NCBI GenBank assembly: GCA_030248065.1
Contig: JASAMV010002913.1
Coordinates: 37,094-101,093, forward strand
Length of the DNA stretch: 64,000 nt
Reading direction: 5' to 3'
Source of the DNA: Rhynchonema sp. JSB1_4
Lineage: Eukaryota; Nematoda; Chromadorea; Monhysterida; Xyalidae
The notes beneath the pieces are model-generated. The model made no database searches. It saw only the letters and a program-made list of their open reading frames with translations, and was not told the DNA's origin. Position 1 is the stretch's first letter, and each line of letters starts with the position of its first letter. This document shows, piece by piece, positions 23,747-36,100 of this stretch. Position numbers and translations under genes: made by a program.

Positions 23747-24906
23747 GATGCTTAGTCAAAGTGCGCTAAAGGCAATAAGCGTCAAGAATCTGTGCAAAAA
23801 TGATCCACGTAAGCGCGCTCTTAGTCATAGTGGATAATGGGAAACGGTAATGAAAAAATTATCTATGTCCAAGTTTTCCATTTCCATTTTCCGATATGAC
23901 TAAGGGCATACTGGAAAACGGAAAATGGAAATGAACCGAAACATTCTCTGCGTAAATGCTGACCAATCAGCGGCCGAAAATTGAGCGGAGCAGAAGATGT
24001 TTTTGTCATATGTTAAAACACGACTGTTGCAGAAAATGTTTTGTTTCATTTTCATTTCCAGTATGCCCTCAGTCATATTGGAAAATGGAAATGGAAAACT
24101 TGGACATAGAATATTTTTCATTTCAATTTTCCACAATGACTAAGGGCGCCCTAAAGGAAATCCACGGGAGGTTGTCACACAGCCCCCAAATATACAAGGA
24201 TCGTTGCGAGACCAATGCTCATCGCTGCCTATCGACACGTGTATTAGCGACAGCACGCAGGAAATTGTCATCGTGCGCACCGGTCACCAAAAGTTGTAGG
24301 TGTTGGTGCTAACACGCAAGATTACAAAATGGTCTCGCCACGACGCTTGCACATCAGAATTACGGTGGGCTGCGGTATAGGGGGGCTGAGTGACACCTCC
24401 TGTAAACTGCCTGTAATTTGATTTTCGAAACGCTGGCCACATTGCATGTTTTTTCAAGTCAGTATCTGCTTTACGTTCATTTGCATAAACCAAAATAGAT
24501 TGAAGATACGCATTGATGATATACGAGTTCATGAACCATAAATAAACCAAAGGATAACGGTGAAGCTGCACCCAACGTTAGCTGGTCTCAATGGATCTTA
24601 TGTAGATTTAGATACATTACTTCCTTTCTTTCCTGGGAACCAAAGTTGTGATGTTCTTGGCAGAAATTCAAATAGAGTGTTCAATTCAAATAAACTGTCT
24701 CAAAAGTAAACCTCCACGATGAATCTTTCCATATAGCGAACGACCGTTTGGTACCCAATCTGCCGTTAACCTCCTAATTACTGCTCTGCATAGTGAATAT
24801 TGAATATAGTCACAAAAAGTCTGTAGCGAACGAAAAGTCGGGCCCCATCAATCCGCGAATATTAAGTGAAGACTGCTAAATAATAGAGGCATGTGGCGTG
24901 CTCTTG
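23747..24906. other. Intergenic; contains one inverted-repeat element
   Basis: Between the start of one receptor gene and the stop of the next I see only the GGGCGCCCTTAGTCA-end element at 23813-24157. From 24158 to 24906 I see nothing further. Confidence 0.5.
23813..24157. mobile_element. Nested inverted-repeat element, GGAAAATGGAAATGG family
   Basis: The outer ends are GCGCTCTTAGTCATAG and CAATGACTAAGGGCGCCC. The inner inverted pair is CTAAGGGCATACTGGAAAA (23889) and TCCAGTATGCCCTCAG (24058). Between them lie ATGGAAATGAA and TTCATTTTCATTTCC arms. The same nested structure occurs at 62310-62565. Confidence 0.75.
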
Positions 24907-26645
24907 TCACTGAATAAGTCGGTGTCGAAATTTCATCCAAAAAGGAAGTGTTTTTTTTGTTTCACGGGTGGAGTTATTTGTGATCGTATTTGTACTGGTA
25001 CGCTGCATCGTCCTGTGGATGGTTGGTCTCGTTGTATTTCTTTGAGCAGTTGATTTGTAACCAGTCCTATTGCTCCGTTTTGTTGTTGTCGCGTTTCTTG
25101 TGGGATCATCTTCTGAACTGGTACTGAAGGTGAGGTGTGTGGTGTTGCAACTGTTTGAGTAGACGGACAACAGGAAAAATCTGTTTCACCTTTCGTTCAT
25201 GTCTGTGATTTCCTGACTTATAAGCACAACAGTGGTTCCTATGACGATCAGCAGTGCATATCCGCAGCCGCAGACCAAAATCACGAGAATGATCAGCGAC
25301 GCTGGCGAAGACTTGGCTTGGCGGAATAGTTCTGTGCAAAATGATTAACCTTCACTTTAATACATCTTTAAAAATTCGTATTACTAAAAAAATCTTCAAA
25401 GGAGCACACCTGTTTGATTGTACTTTGGTAAATTATCGATTTCTGGCGTTGTCGGCTGTTCTAAATTGTAAATTGTAATTTTGTATTCGCTTCGTAGCTT
25501 ATCAGAGTGCATTTACCGGTTGAAAAACGGCACTGAACAGCTGAATCAGCTATTGAAGTAAACTTAGAACACAAGCTAACATGGGTAGACAGATTTCGAT
25601 TCTGGACTGAGTTGCAAAACGAATACGGTGTGCAGAGGCTGCGCGGTTTACCTTCACAGCTGGTATAGTACATTTCCAAATTCGCTGCCGCACAGTAAAG
25701 TACGCCCCATAGTTAATGTCAGGTTCTAAACCCGAAAATCAACTTGTGAAACATTCGGACAGCCAACACACACGCAGCTTGCCAGCCAGCCAGGCAGCTG
25801 CGCGCAATGTTTCAGAACCGCGCGTGGTTAGCGTTCGGGTTTATAACTTGACAATACCTATGCGGCGTATTTTACTATGCGGCAGCGAAATTTGGAAATT
25901 TACAATATTATAACAACTGGTACGTATTTCATTCTTGTTCGGAGTTGTTGTCTCGGTTGGACTTGTTCTAGCTGCTGCTGAGAAAGAGTGTGAACCTACT
26001 TGGGTCAGGCTCAAAATCTGCTTATTATCAAGAGCAGAAACTTGCTGTTCCGTCTGCATCTAACTAGCCGGCTAACCGATGATCACAAACTCGCACAAGC
26101 AATTTGCTTTACAATCTCCTGCTTGCCATACTGACCGTCCGCCGTCGCAGTAAAATATGCAGCATTGGTCGCTTGAGCGGGGCTCACAAACAGTATCGCT
26201 TCGTGTATGATAACCATGGGTGCTGCACCCACGCCCCTGAGGCCAAGAAATTATTAATTAATCAACGAAGAAACGATTTTATTAATTGCGAGCGTGATAA
26301 GTTGAAGATAACCAATGAAAAAGCACAAATGAACAAACATACCAATTTTTTCACATATTCGGCAAACGTGATCGGATCTCTATTCACGGGCAAACGTCCT
26401 GTCGCAAAACTGATGGGCTTCAGATTTTCGCAGAGCTGTTCGCATTTTTCTTTAGGCTGCAGATCTATTTGAAAAATCCATGCCAGGCATTTGGCCGGTT
26501 CACCTGTTGCTGCATCGGCGGGAACAACGATTTTGTAGTCTTGATATTTTTCTGGTAAAATTTGTTCGCATAGATCTTGAGGAACGTTGCTGGTTGAGAA
26601 TGTTATTAAAAAGATGAGCTGTATTGTTAGAAAGTCGTAGAACAT
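24907..26645 (-). CDS. Type I receptor: signal peptide, CTLD-like domain, TM, Thr-rich tail
   Basis: Exon 1 (26343-26645) gives a signal peptide (MFYDFLTIQLIFLITFSTSN) and a CTLD-like N half (EPAKCLAWIFQIDL...CEQLCENLKP), ending TTG|GTATG in phase 0. Exon 2 (26077-26236) has VCEPRSSDQCCIFYCDGG and LCEFVII, ending in phase 1, but lacks the usual FW. A stalk exon (about 25411-25453) reads QPTTPEIDNLPKY. The TM exon (about 25191-25335) reads SLIILVILVCGCGYALLIVI. A short intron in phase 2 leads to a last exon (24907-25151) that is Thr/Asn/Arg-rich and ends FRHRLIQ-stop. A MITE sits in the intron between exon 2 and the stalk exon. If the last splice is not used, the protein stops just after the membrane at DMNER. 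Confidence 0.65.
25664..25907. mobile_element. MITE, TATAGTA-ATTTCC-end family, copy 2
   Basis: The ends are TATAGTACATTTCCAAATTC and GAAATTTGGAAATTTACAAT. Subterminal repeats include CCCATAGTTAATGTCAGGTT, and the core contains TGAAACATTCGGACAGCC. It is the reverse-complement twin of the element at 28977-29214. Confidence 0.85.
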
Positions 26646-27030
26646 GATGGCTTGTTGAGTATTCTTGGATAACTGTGTGTAATAATAGTTTGCAAAAGTT
26701 CGTGAAATAGAAAATTTGTTGAACAGATTAGGCAACCCTGATACGCATGTTTGGACTTTGCTGAGTCCTTGCTTGTATTATTCCAGCATTGAAAGTTTTA
26801 CTTCCAACTTCCATTTGAGGAACGCACGCAGATTTGATTGAGCTCGGTTGTTTTCACTGTTTTATTTTCGTTGCAGGATACAGTTTCAGCCATAATGGAA
26901 CGTAATTGGGCATCGATATTTCCTAAACATCAACAATTGCGAAAAAATCATTGTCACAAATTTCACTTAAATTTTGAATGTCACTGCATTTTGGTTTACT
27001 TTGTCAATGTTATTCCTCGACGTTGTTGGT

Positions 27031-28001
27031 TTAACGGATGTCTTCAGATCTGCTGCGCTCATCATCCATTGCAACGGATCTTTCATTTTTCAGTGCGGAG
27101 GATGCTGAAAATGCGCGCGTGAAGCTGTGTTGCTGCAACTGATCCACCCCTAGTTTGTTGTACAGTACACATGCTGAAACACCCGATGTATACCCATGTA
27201 TATGGAATGCACCGTTAAATCCGGGCGAACTCAGGTTAAATCCGGAATCCGGAAATAATTTGCATGCAAAAATACAAAACATTTCTGGGCTCGGAAATTT
27301 CGGAAATATTTCCGGAAAACACAAGAATTTACATGCAAAAATAATGCGTTTCCGGAAATATTTCCGGATTCCGATTTCCGGATTCAACCTAAGCCCGCCC
27401 TTACCAATTTCGGGTTGTGTTTTTTCGAAGTTCATGCTTGATTTGTGTTTGCTTCTGTCCGATTTTGACATGCTTTCACTGAACGAGTATACTCCGATGG
27501 AAACGGGTGGCTTGTCTTGTTCTTGTTCAAATTGTTGGTTTAATTGTTCCTCCTCTTTCTGTTTCATACTATGGATCTTGTTTTTCTTCTTCTCTCTGCA
27601 CAAACAAATGCTCAACACGATAACGGCAACGACGAAAAACGGCAGCAAAGCGACGGCAAAGGCGATCGGCAGGAGAATCGTGAGCGGCAGTTTGAATGGA
27701 AAGTTCGATGCTGAAAATTAAAGTGTTGCATATTATTTTTGGTGAAAGGCAAATGAAAAAGAAGTCTGATTTTGGACTGACATAAATATATTCACAAACT
27801 TTTAGCTGTTGTTGTCACTTGCGAGCTGTATGTGGTCGAGGTTGTCGATGTCATGTTTATATTTGTGTCCTTATTGCTGCGTATTTTTACGTTCTTTGTG
27901 TTGTTTGACTGATCGGCTCTGGCTGGGCTCTCGCTGCTTTGGGCGTCTAAAGTGATCGCAATGACAAACAGCAACACATGGCCTCGGCGAAGATGGGGCA
28001 T
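27031..28001 (-). CDS. Small mucin-like single-pass membrane protein
   Basis: Exon 1 (about 27795-28001) encodes a signal peptide (MPHLRRGHVLLFVIAITLDA) and a Thr/Ser/Asn-rich ectodomain (NMTSTTSTTYSSQVTTTAK). The next exon (to about 27415) encodes a membrane helix (LPLTILLPIAFAVALLPFFV and VVAVIVLSICL) followed by a Lys/Glu/Gln-rich tail, ending GAA ATT G|GTAAGG. The last exon, after TTTTCAG near 27110, reads SSALKNERSVAMDDERSRSE and stops at 27031. A MITE occupies the intron. The frame also stays open through the element, so a retained-intron form would add about 100 residues. It belongs to the same neighbourhood as the CTLD receptors but has no lectin-like domain. Confidence 0.6.
27222..27412. 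mobile_element. MITE with CCGGAAATATTTCCGG repeats
   Basis: The ends GGCGAACTCAGGTTAAATCC and GGATTCAACCTAAGCCCGCC are inverted. Inside, TTTGCATGCAAAAATA / TTTACATGCAAAAATA and TTCCGGAAATATTTCCGG palindromes repeat. The 3' side supplies or abuts the splice donor of the host gene. Confidence 0.75.
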
Positions 28002-28376
28002 GATGAGCAGTATATCAATTGAATAATAGATGGGTCTGATGAACGATGCTGGTTAAAAATGTAGTCCATCACAACCGCACCTGTTCAGAAAGCCACAATT
28101 GGAGAAAGCGTGTGTTCGCTGTAAAACTAATACATCTAACCTTCTCCATTATATTTTCGAACAACATGGTTCGCTGGACCAGCCGCTTTCTGTCCGGGTG
28201 CTTGTAGCACATCTTCGCCCTTCACCTGTCGATTTTGGATCACAGACGTTTCCCACCAGCTCCCCGAGAATTGGTGTGACCATATTTGAACGACATTTGA
28301 GCACGCTCCACATGCCGTGCTTCAATTGTGTCTGACCACAACGACAACACGGACAGAATCACTGACGATACATACA

Positions 28377-28573
28377 TACAGTACCGGTTGCAATTCTAGG
28401 CTGAAAATTGAAGTCGCGTGCACGCGCCTGCGAAGCAGTGCAAAGTATAGGCAAAAGTCGAAGTAACTTCGCGTGCACGCGAAGTTTTGCGCGTGCGCTC
28501 CCTATGTTTTAGCACCAGGAAGTCGCGTGCACGCGACTTCAACTTTCAGCCTAGAATTGCACCCGGAACTGTA
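28377..28573. mobile_element. MITE with GCGTGCACGC repeats
   Basis: The ends TACAGTACCGGTTGCAATTC and GAATTGCACCCGGAACTGTA are inverted. Subterminal GAAGTCGCGTGCACGCG is repeated inverted as CGCGTGCACGCGACTTC, with a third palindromic CTTCGCGTGCACGCGAAG in the middle (near 28469). Confidence 0.8.
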
Positions 28574-28749
28574 GGTGCGGTTTGCCGTCCGAACGCGCTC
28601 TTGAACAGCGACTCGCAACATTCTTGCTTCTGACCCGTTACAGGGAAACGTCAACAAAACGGCCAGACCAAACGTGATCGTTGCGCCCGTTGGTGCACTT
28701 TCGATTGGTTGACTTGGTCGTCATTGTCCGCTGCGGCCATCTTGCGCAC

Positions 28750-29680
28750 GTGGGTAAATGCACGGCCGCAAATAGAGCATCACACTCACGGTCGGCAGTA
28801 TAAAGGAGTCGAACAGCACACACATAGTGTTCACAACATTTTGGGTGGGAATCTTCTGATTAAATCTGCAAACCTGCGATTCGGTCCAGCAGATTGCAAT
28901 AGATGGTAGTGGTGATGGGCAGTCGAAATGCACGCAACCGCCACAGAAACGAGTTGGCGCGCAGTTTTTGTGTGTGTAGTAAATTTCCAAATTCGCTGCC
29001 GCACAGTAAAATACGCCCCATAGTTAATGTCAAGTTATAAACCCGCAAGCTAACCATGCGCAGTTCTGAAACATTGCGCGCAGCTGCCTGGCTGGCAAGC
29101 TGCGTGTGTGTTGGCTGTCCGAATGTTTCACAAGTTGATTTTCGGGTTTTAGAACCTGACATTAACTATGGAACGCACTTTACTGTACGGCCGCGAATTT
29201 GGAAATTTACTATAGCACTATTTGAGACTGAAATGGGCAGGATCGGTCTGCTGAGCGCATGCAGTCGGTCGAAACTGACGGTGACCACAGCCGATGTCAA
29301 CATCGGGATTGATATGACAAGGATGGATATCTTGCACGACCACAGCAGTCAGCGTCCCTGCAACAACGCGAGCAGGCTTCGTTGCTGCGCAGGGCGGTGA
29401 AACGTCTTTCAACTTGTCCCTTTCTGCACATTAAACTTTGTATTTTTCCTCAATTTCATTTTTCGGGATTTTTGCTTTTCGGGATTTTTATTTTTCGAGA
29501 CTTTTTTTCGGGATTTATTTTTTTGGAATTTTTTCCGGGATTTTCGACCCCACCCAAGTGAAACTGTATCCATCCACGCAACGGACCGGTATTGAACAGT
29601 TGCTTTACCATATTTCGACTCAAGCCCAAGAATGAACAGTACAAAAGAGCAACAACAGATACATACGGCAACGCCTGTCA
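28750..29680 (-). pseudogene. Rhodopsin-type GPCR remnant split by a MITE
   Basis: A - strand segment (29214-29347) reads LLWSCKISILVISIPML then SAVVTVSFDRLHALSRPIL, which looks like the end of TM3 with a DRL version of the DRY motif. Beyond the MITE, 28755-28975 reads AICWTESQVCRF and VVNTMCVLFDSFILPTVSVM, fitting an extracellular loop and TM5. A possible upstream TM exon lies at 29609-29680 (GVAVCICCCSFVLFILGL). A stop codon precedes the DRL segment in frame, TM1/2, 4, 6 and 7 are not clear, and the MITE lies between the parts, so I read it as broken. It could instead be a gene whose exons I cannot join. Confidence 0.4.
28977..29214. mobile_element. MITE, TAGTAAATTTCC-end family, copy 3
   Basis: The ends TAGTAAATTTCCAAATTCG and CGAATTTGGAAATTTACTA are perfect inverted repeats. 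Inner repeats CCCCATAGTTAATGTCAAG / GACATTAACTATGGAACG pair as well. The core is the reverse complement of that in the 25664-25907 copy. Confidence 0.88.
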
Positions 29681-30138
29681 CTGAAATTAACACGGTTGAA
29701 ATGAAATAAATACTCGCAGAACAAATTGTGAGAAGCAAACGCCTATGTATTTCTCAGATCACAACTCACAGAAGGCAAATCCGTAGTAAATCACACATCA
29801 ATGTGGAAAAACGTCTATATCGGCAAAAAAAACAAAAAACGCGGATTCTAGAAATATCGATTATAAATACCATAAATAGAGAACAAACCTCACCATTGCA
29901 TTTACGTTATATCTTATGAAACAGCTGGGAACAAGAATAACGACCATAACCATACATTACAAAAAACACAACGATAACAAAAACAGCAAAGAGCAATTAT
30001 AAAGACAATAACCCTCCAACAGCGAAATGATCATTCAGACCATCAGTCTCAAACAGCGCGCATTAATCATGATAACAACAGAAAAACAATTCAATACGAA
30101 ACAACCGACTCAATCGATGATCTCCACCTATTCGCTAA

Positions 30139-33100
30139 TCACTTGAATTGATTCATACTTATTCGCAGTCCAATCGCATCCTTGCCAATCTGCGCCACCT
30201 GACACACCACGCACACCTTGCCTGAATGCTCAGGGCGATAGGACGAGGTGCACAACGGGCATTGCACCACCTGCAGCAGCGATGAAACAATAGCATTGAT
30301 AAGATGATGGAGAGCATAATTGATATCGAGCACAAATTTGTTCGAGCTTGTGTTGCCGCCGCGATACATACCTACTTCATAAAACCGGACTACGTCGGTG
30401 ACACAAACAATAGGAGCAAACGTGTCTACGGTTCTCCAATTAGTTCTCCCGAACATCATGATGCTAATGATGATTGATTAAGGGAAGGGAAGCTGGTTGA
30501 TTCAGTGCGTCGGCACCAAAAAACCGCGATTTAACTGAAGAAGCACAAATACAAGGCAAGTCCATGACACAAAACGAAAACTACGAGGTAAGGCGGGGAA
30601 CCTGTTCATTGATGTTTCAACAATAAATAACTACGGGCGCTAATAATTTGATATCCACTATATGTAAACAGAAACACGAAGAAAAATTAAGAAAACTTTC
30701 GTTAAACACCAGAAACAATAAAACACGAACCGGTTTGCCGCGATAGATTGGCTTGTGATCGATAGCGCACACCACAAACGGATTGAATTCGTCGTATTCG
30801 AGCGCGTGCGCGTCCTCCGATGATGCAACTTTCTCGCATGCTGCCAGAATCTTGCGAATGCGCGTCGACACTTCTGGTTTGGGACCGAGCTCCAGTGCCT
30901 GAATTGGCAAGGTGGAACATTTGGACCAAATATATTTTCCAGCAAACAGTATGTATTGATAGGCAAGCAAAGCACAGATGAACACCGAGTGAAATCAAAA
31001 TACTTTATTTCAAAGATTCTTGCAGTTTGCTTGTAGTGAGTGCAGAATCGGGTTTCCAATCTGCCGCTTAGCGGACAATTTCTGAAAAGACAATCAAGCC
31101 AATCACCGCACTCACCCGTCTGCAAATGGACGCACAGGTTCGCGTGTTCTTGAGCTTGAAGTTCAGATTCATGGCCGTTTGCAGCGTCAACAATTGATGG
31201 ATGGGCTGTAGACGACAGTGCGTGAAGTAGGTGGCCATTTCGGCTAGTCGCACCTGAAACATTTAATCGATTAGCACGAAAATAGTGAACAAAATCTACA
31301 TAATGTCCTACTTTTCGCTGAATCCGTTTATTACATCACAGAAATATTGTTGTGAAGATGGAGAATGCCACACATACAAATGATTGACGGCTGATGTTTC
31401 AGCGCGTAACGACCTGGGTAAGCGATACTCACAGTGGCTGGTACTAACATGCATCGCACATGCAAAAGCAAAACAACAAAAGAAAATAGAAACAAGAATG
31501 TTATTTGAAAATGCACGTCAGCCGTGATGAAGAATGCTGGTATTTCACGTTGTGTGGATTTGGGAGTAGAGTTGGACCGTGAATAATCGGAAAGCACTCG
31601 CCGATGCATGTGTATTACAAAAAAAGAAAAAGACAAGAAATAGTGGCCAGTTGTTTAGTCGTCAACACAAGCAGCTCGGAATGATCGCGAGAAATACATG
31701 CATGTTGCATTGGGACTGTGTTGACGACATGATAACAAGCCGGCATAATAGTAACTCACTTGATCATCGGGATGACTTTTGGCCAGCTCCTTTCGTTTGG
31801 TCTCCATCAACAATCCGACCAAATATTCACGACAGATCTCGAGCAGCTGTTGCGCTTCGGCCACCTACGCGAAAATAAAACAATGTTCTTTCGCTACTCC
31901 ACACAATGAAGAGAAAGAAAACAGAGATCGCCGATGGGCCGGGTATAAAGTCGGCCGAAAATGGTCGAAAAAATTTCTATGGTCGAAAACTAATAAATTC
32001 AAAAAAGCTTAAAAAATGCAAAAATTTTCTGCAGGATAGTTGGTTCTTCAAGATGATCACTGAAAAGGTCAAGAATTAGCAGACAGTAAAGCGCGAAGCA
32101 CAAAAACGTTGAAAATGTTGGTTTAACCCGGCCCCAGTCAACCAAGTTAAACATCGGGCGTATCCTATCTCTGAAAAAGAAAATGCTCTATCAGTACAAC
32201 ACAAGAGAAAACAGAACGCACCTCCTGTTTATTATCGACGACCAATAGTGGAATGCTGAGCAGAAGCTGACGGAATTTATCGACTGCGTCGCCGAATTTA
32301 CCCGAAGTCGTCAATTGATAGCACGCCTGTGTGGGTGACAAAAATTGATGAAGTTTTTTGAGAAGGTTGTGGTAATATACAATACTCACAAACGTGAGCT
32401 CTATAATACTGGTCATTCAGGTTTTTGGTTTTAGTTTCGGTTTGTTTTAGTTCTCCGTTACGGGTGCGGCAACGGCATGGACACATACATAAAATCAATG
32501 GTTGAAGGTGATTACAAGAGCATGAAACATCTGCGTACACAGTCTTGATCACTGCCAAAAGCAGGTACAGTTTATTCAGATTTCCTTACAGTTGCGCCTG
32601 TTTTATGGCACAACATCTGGACATGATTGTCGGCAACGATATGACACAAAAGCTCGAAAATGAAAAGCGATAGTCCTGATGTTTCAACGAAGTATGACCC
32701 TTAATCGCACACGGATTTCTTCGATCACTAATCGTCGTGTGCCACCAACTAAACAAATGCAGCAAAGCAAACCAACAAGACCAAAATTAAAAAAAAATAT
32801 TTACAGTTACCGCACCTGCAGTCGCTTGGCGAGTTCCTCGAGCGTGACAGCGACGGCCGGCAATGCGTGTCTCGGGCCGGACGCCTCTTTCCAATTTCTG
32901 AAATATTTTTTTATTAAACGCATCACGTGACGTCAAAAAGGTCCACAAAGCCATTTCTCACAATTGAAAGACACGAAAGAAAGGCATACCTAAGTGGCAG
33001 CGCCAGACACGCATCGGTGCTGGGCATCGCCTCGAACGCCACCATCGATCGTGCATAGGTCCACATGAACAGCTGACGGAACGGCTCCATTTGCACCTGC

Positions 33101-36100
33101 GTGGAAAAACAATTTTCAGACGTTGCAGTCAATGTTCGAGACTGATTCTCTAAGAAGAAAAATGAAAAGAAAATCGCTATCGTAAAAAGGCAGTTTTTTA
33201 TCAATCATGCATCAATGTCTTCGTGAATCCCCCGGCGTCACCTGGCATTCTTGTTATCATGCCCATCAATCCAACACAAAACATTCTCCAAATTCACACA
33301 ATCAAGCCCCCACAATACCAAAACGTGCACCAACCACGCCCAACTGGTCATGCAACAGTCTGGCAGCGCTTTCGAACGAGCCGGCCAGCACATGGTCGCC
33401 CACCAATCGACTGCGTTGCGTCCACAGCTGACTGGCCGCTTGGCCCTGCGACGGGGCCACGTATGTCGCCTCGTCACCGTCACCTTGGTGGGGGAGGGGG
33501 TACTATCCGGAAGGAACGCTTGTTGGGATTATTTTCAGTTTGCCTGTTTATGTGGTGTGGTGTATTCATTTTTGTGTTTTCATGTGTTGTTGTTTGTATT
33601 TGGAGTCTATATTGGAAAATTTGTGAGGCTCGACAAAAATCGCAGTTCTTTCGGATTTGGTTTAGAAAGGTAGCACAAACCCGCTTTATGGTATGCTGAC
33701 AAAGGATCTTGGTCAGTTTTTTTAAATGGGTAGTCTTTGACTCAAAAGACCCATAAATGCATCCGTTTGTTTTCCAAAACACGATTGCCATTATTTGCTT
33801 ATTGCTTATATTGATGGAGCAGAACGGAACTCGTAAATGGTAGGGGATGCCACAGTGAAACATCAGCGTTTTGGTTTTGACAAACGTGCTTCTCTCAGAT
33901 CTCTCGAAAATCAAACAAGGACTCTAGCTTTTTCCATTCCTATTTCTTTCCTAAAAATGACACAACCACAAAGTCACTCACCGGCAGCAGCAGCATCGGC
34001 CATCAATTCGGCTGGCAGGTCCAGGTCTCCGCCCTCCACGTCCCAGCCAGCGCCACCCTCGTCTTCGCTGCCTGAAATAACAAGGCAATGGTTATTGATG
34101 TGATGTCCTGATGTCACATGATTTATAACGGAAGAAATGTCATGCAGACAAAACGTTGGTCCGACAGACAGGCAATAACCGAACCCATTGCGACAAAATT
34201 ACTACAGCGTGGAAATAAATCAATTCTTGACGTCCTGATGCTGGTAAATTGAGAAGAGAAACGATGCAAAGTTGTACGTTCCACTTGAGAACATTAATTG
34301 ACATCATTGCAAAGTTTTCTCTACTTCGACTTCAGGCAGCGACAACAGGCGCAGAGATTGAAAGTTCCTACCATAACATAAACAATCGGCAACAAACATT
34401 TCACGCTCCCCAAAACAATCTTCATCGTTGTCAAAAATTGATAGAGGCAAGCTACACCAACACAGCCATTCGAGCGGGAGAAAAAAAAAAAACAAACGGG
34501 CCAAAAAAAAACACAAAAAAAAAAAAAAGGAATCTCTTTCTAAACACACCCCCCAATTTTTCCATTTTTTATCAACTCAACAAAGGCAGGGGAACAAACA
34601 AAAAAATCGACAATCCATCCTCTACCTTTCGTGTCCCCAAATCCTCCTTCGTCCTCCAATGCCAGTTCATCCTCACTCTCGCCCCATCCAGCCACCGCTT
34701 CATCATCGTCCATTGCGAACGCAGTTGCTGCAATTGGTGATGCAGTTGGTCCGGGTGGTAGACAGACATAGATAGCTGGAGGGGTCCAGCGGGTAAACAT
34801 ACATGGATAGCTGGGAGGCTATGCCAGCCGATAAGGGGGGAATTGGTCCAGTGGTCAAAATTAGGGTATAATGGCCACTTTGGTACTTGGTAGGCATAGA
34901 TAGCTGAATTATGCATAGCTGACCCATGTTTAGGTCGTGTTACGTACCCCCACCTACATCACGCACGGCACGATCAAATTGCCTACCCTTCGGTGATGTT
35001 TCACGCAGAGTATATAAGCTGTCAAATGATTTGGTCCCGACAATACATAACAGCAACGCCACCAACAAAACACAGCCAAACCCACATACCAGCTTGCACA
35101 GCACTCGGTTTGTTGGCGCCACCCGCGCCGGCCGCAGCCGCGTCACCAGCCAAATGCGCCTCGAACACACCGCGACTCACAGCCAGTTGGGGCCAGTTGT
35201 CCTCCATTTGTTGAATGGGTGGCGGCGGCACAAGGTATCTGTGTGGAGGTGGAGTGTTTTTTATTTATGCAATTTTTGTTGTATTTATTTTGATTGCAAA
35301 TGCTGGCAATGAGAGAGAACGACAGCCAAGAGATTAGGCTGTCATTGCTGCTTTAGCATGATCGGAAACAATTTGTGACGTGAATTGCTGACTTCAGGCG
35401 AAAGTGAAAGACTTCTATCATTAGTTCTAAAATCAGTTTCAACCACACTCTACACAGAAGAACACAAAATTATCACTGGTTGAGTTTAAAATGTAATGAG
35501 AGAAGATTAAAGACCCACTTGAAAGATGTGAAGACCCATCCGATGAAGACCAATTTTAAAACATAACCAGACAAAAAGCGCACTAACTGCGCATGCGGAT
35601 CGGTGGGCGGCAGTGGCTTGCCCTGATTGGTCAATTGTTCTGCCAATTCAGTTGCATCTTCCTCAATGCCGTGTGTTGCCGCTGTCAGGTACGCGAATGC
35701 GGTCTGGGTGGAAACAGATAGCGATTATTTTTTTATTAACTTTCGCCAATTATGTAAATTGAAACGCTATATTTTCGTTCACCTTGTCTGTACGGAAAAC
35801 AAAAGTCAACTCCACCAAACAATGCAGAAAATCGGACCAAACTAAAGAAACGCGACAAAATACTGTAAAATACCTGATTGACACTTTTCAGTATCTTTAC
35901 ACGTTCCTGCACGTCGCCCAAAAACAGTGCCGCTTGGTATTGGCCTGAAAATTACAGCAAAAACAATAAAAACACCAAAAAGGACTTTTATTTTGAACAA
36001 GAATTTGGATACTGTCCTGATGTTTCACGTGTGAATGACTGGGCAGATTTTATTTCCGATGTGTTTCGTTCACAGAGCCAATAACCAAAGCAGAACAAAA

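Larger units (their letters stand above)
28002..30138. other. Interval between receptor cluster and COPA; GPCR remnant and two MITEs
   Basis: Besides the elements listed separately, 29400-29560 is a TTTTTCGGGATTTTT-type repeat and 29740-30138 shows no feature. Frames at 28040-28340 have no recognisable domain. Confidence 0.45.
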
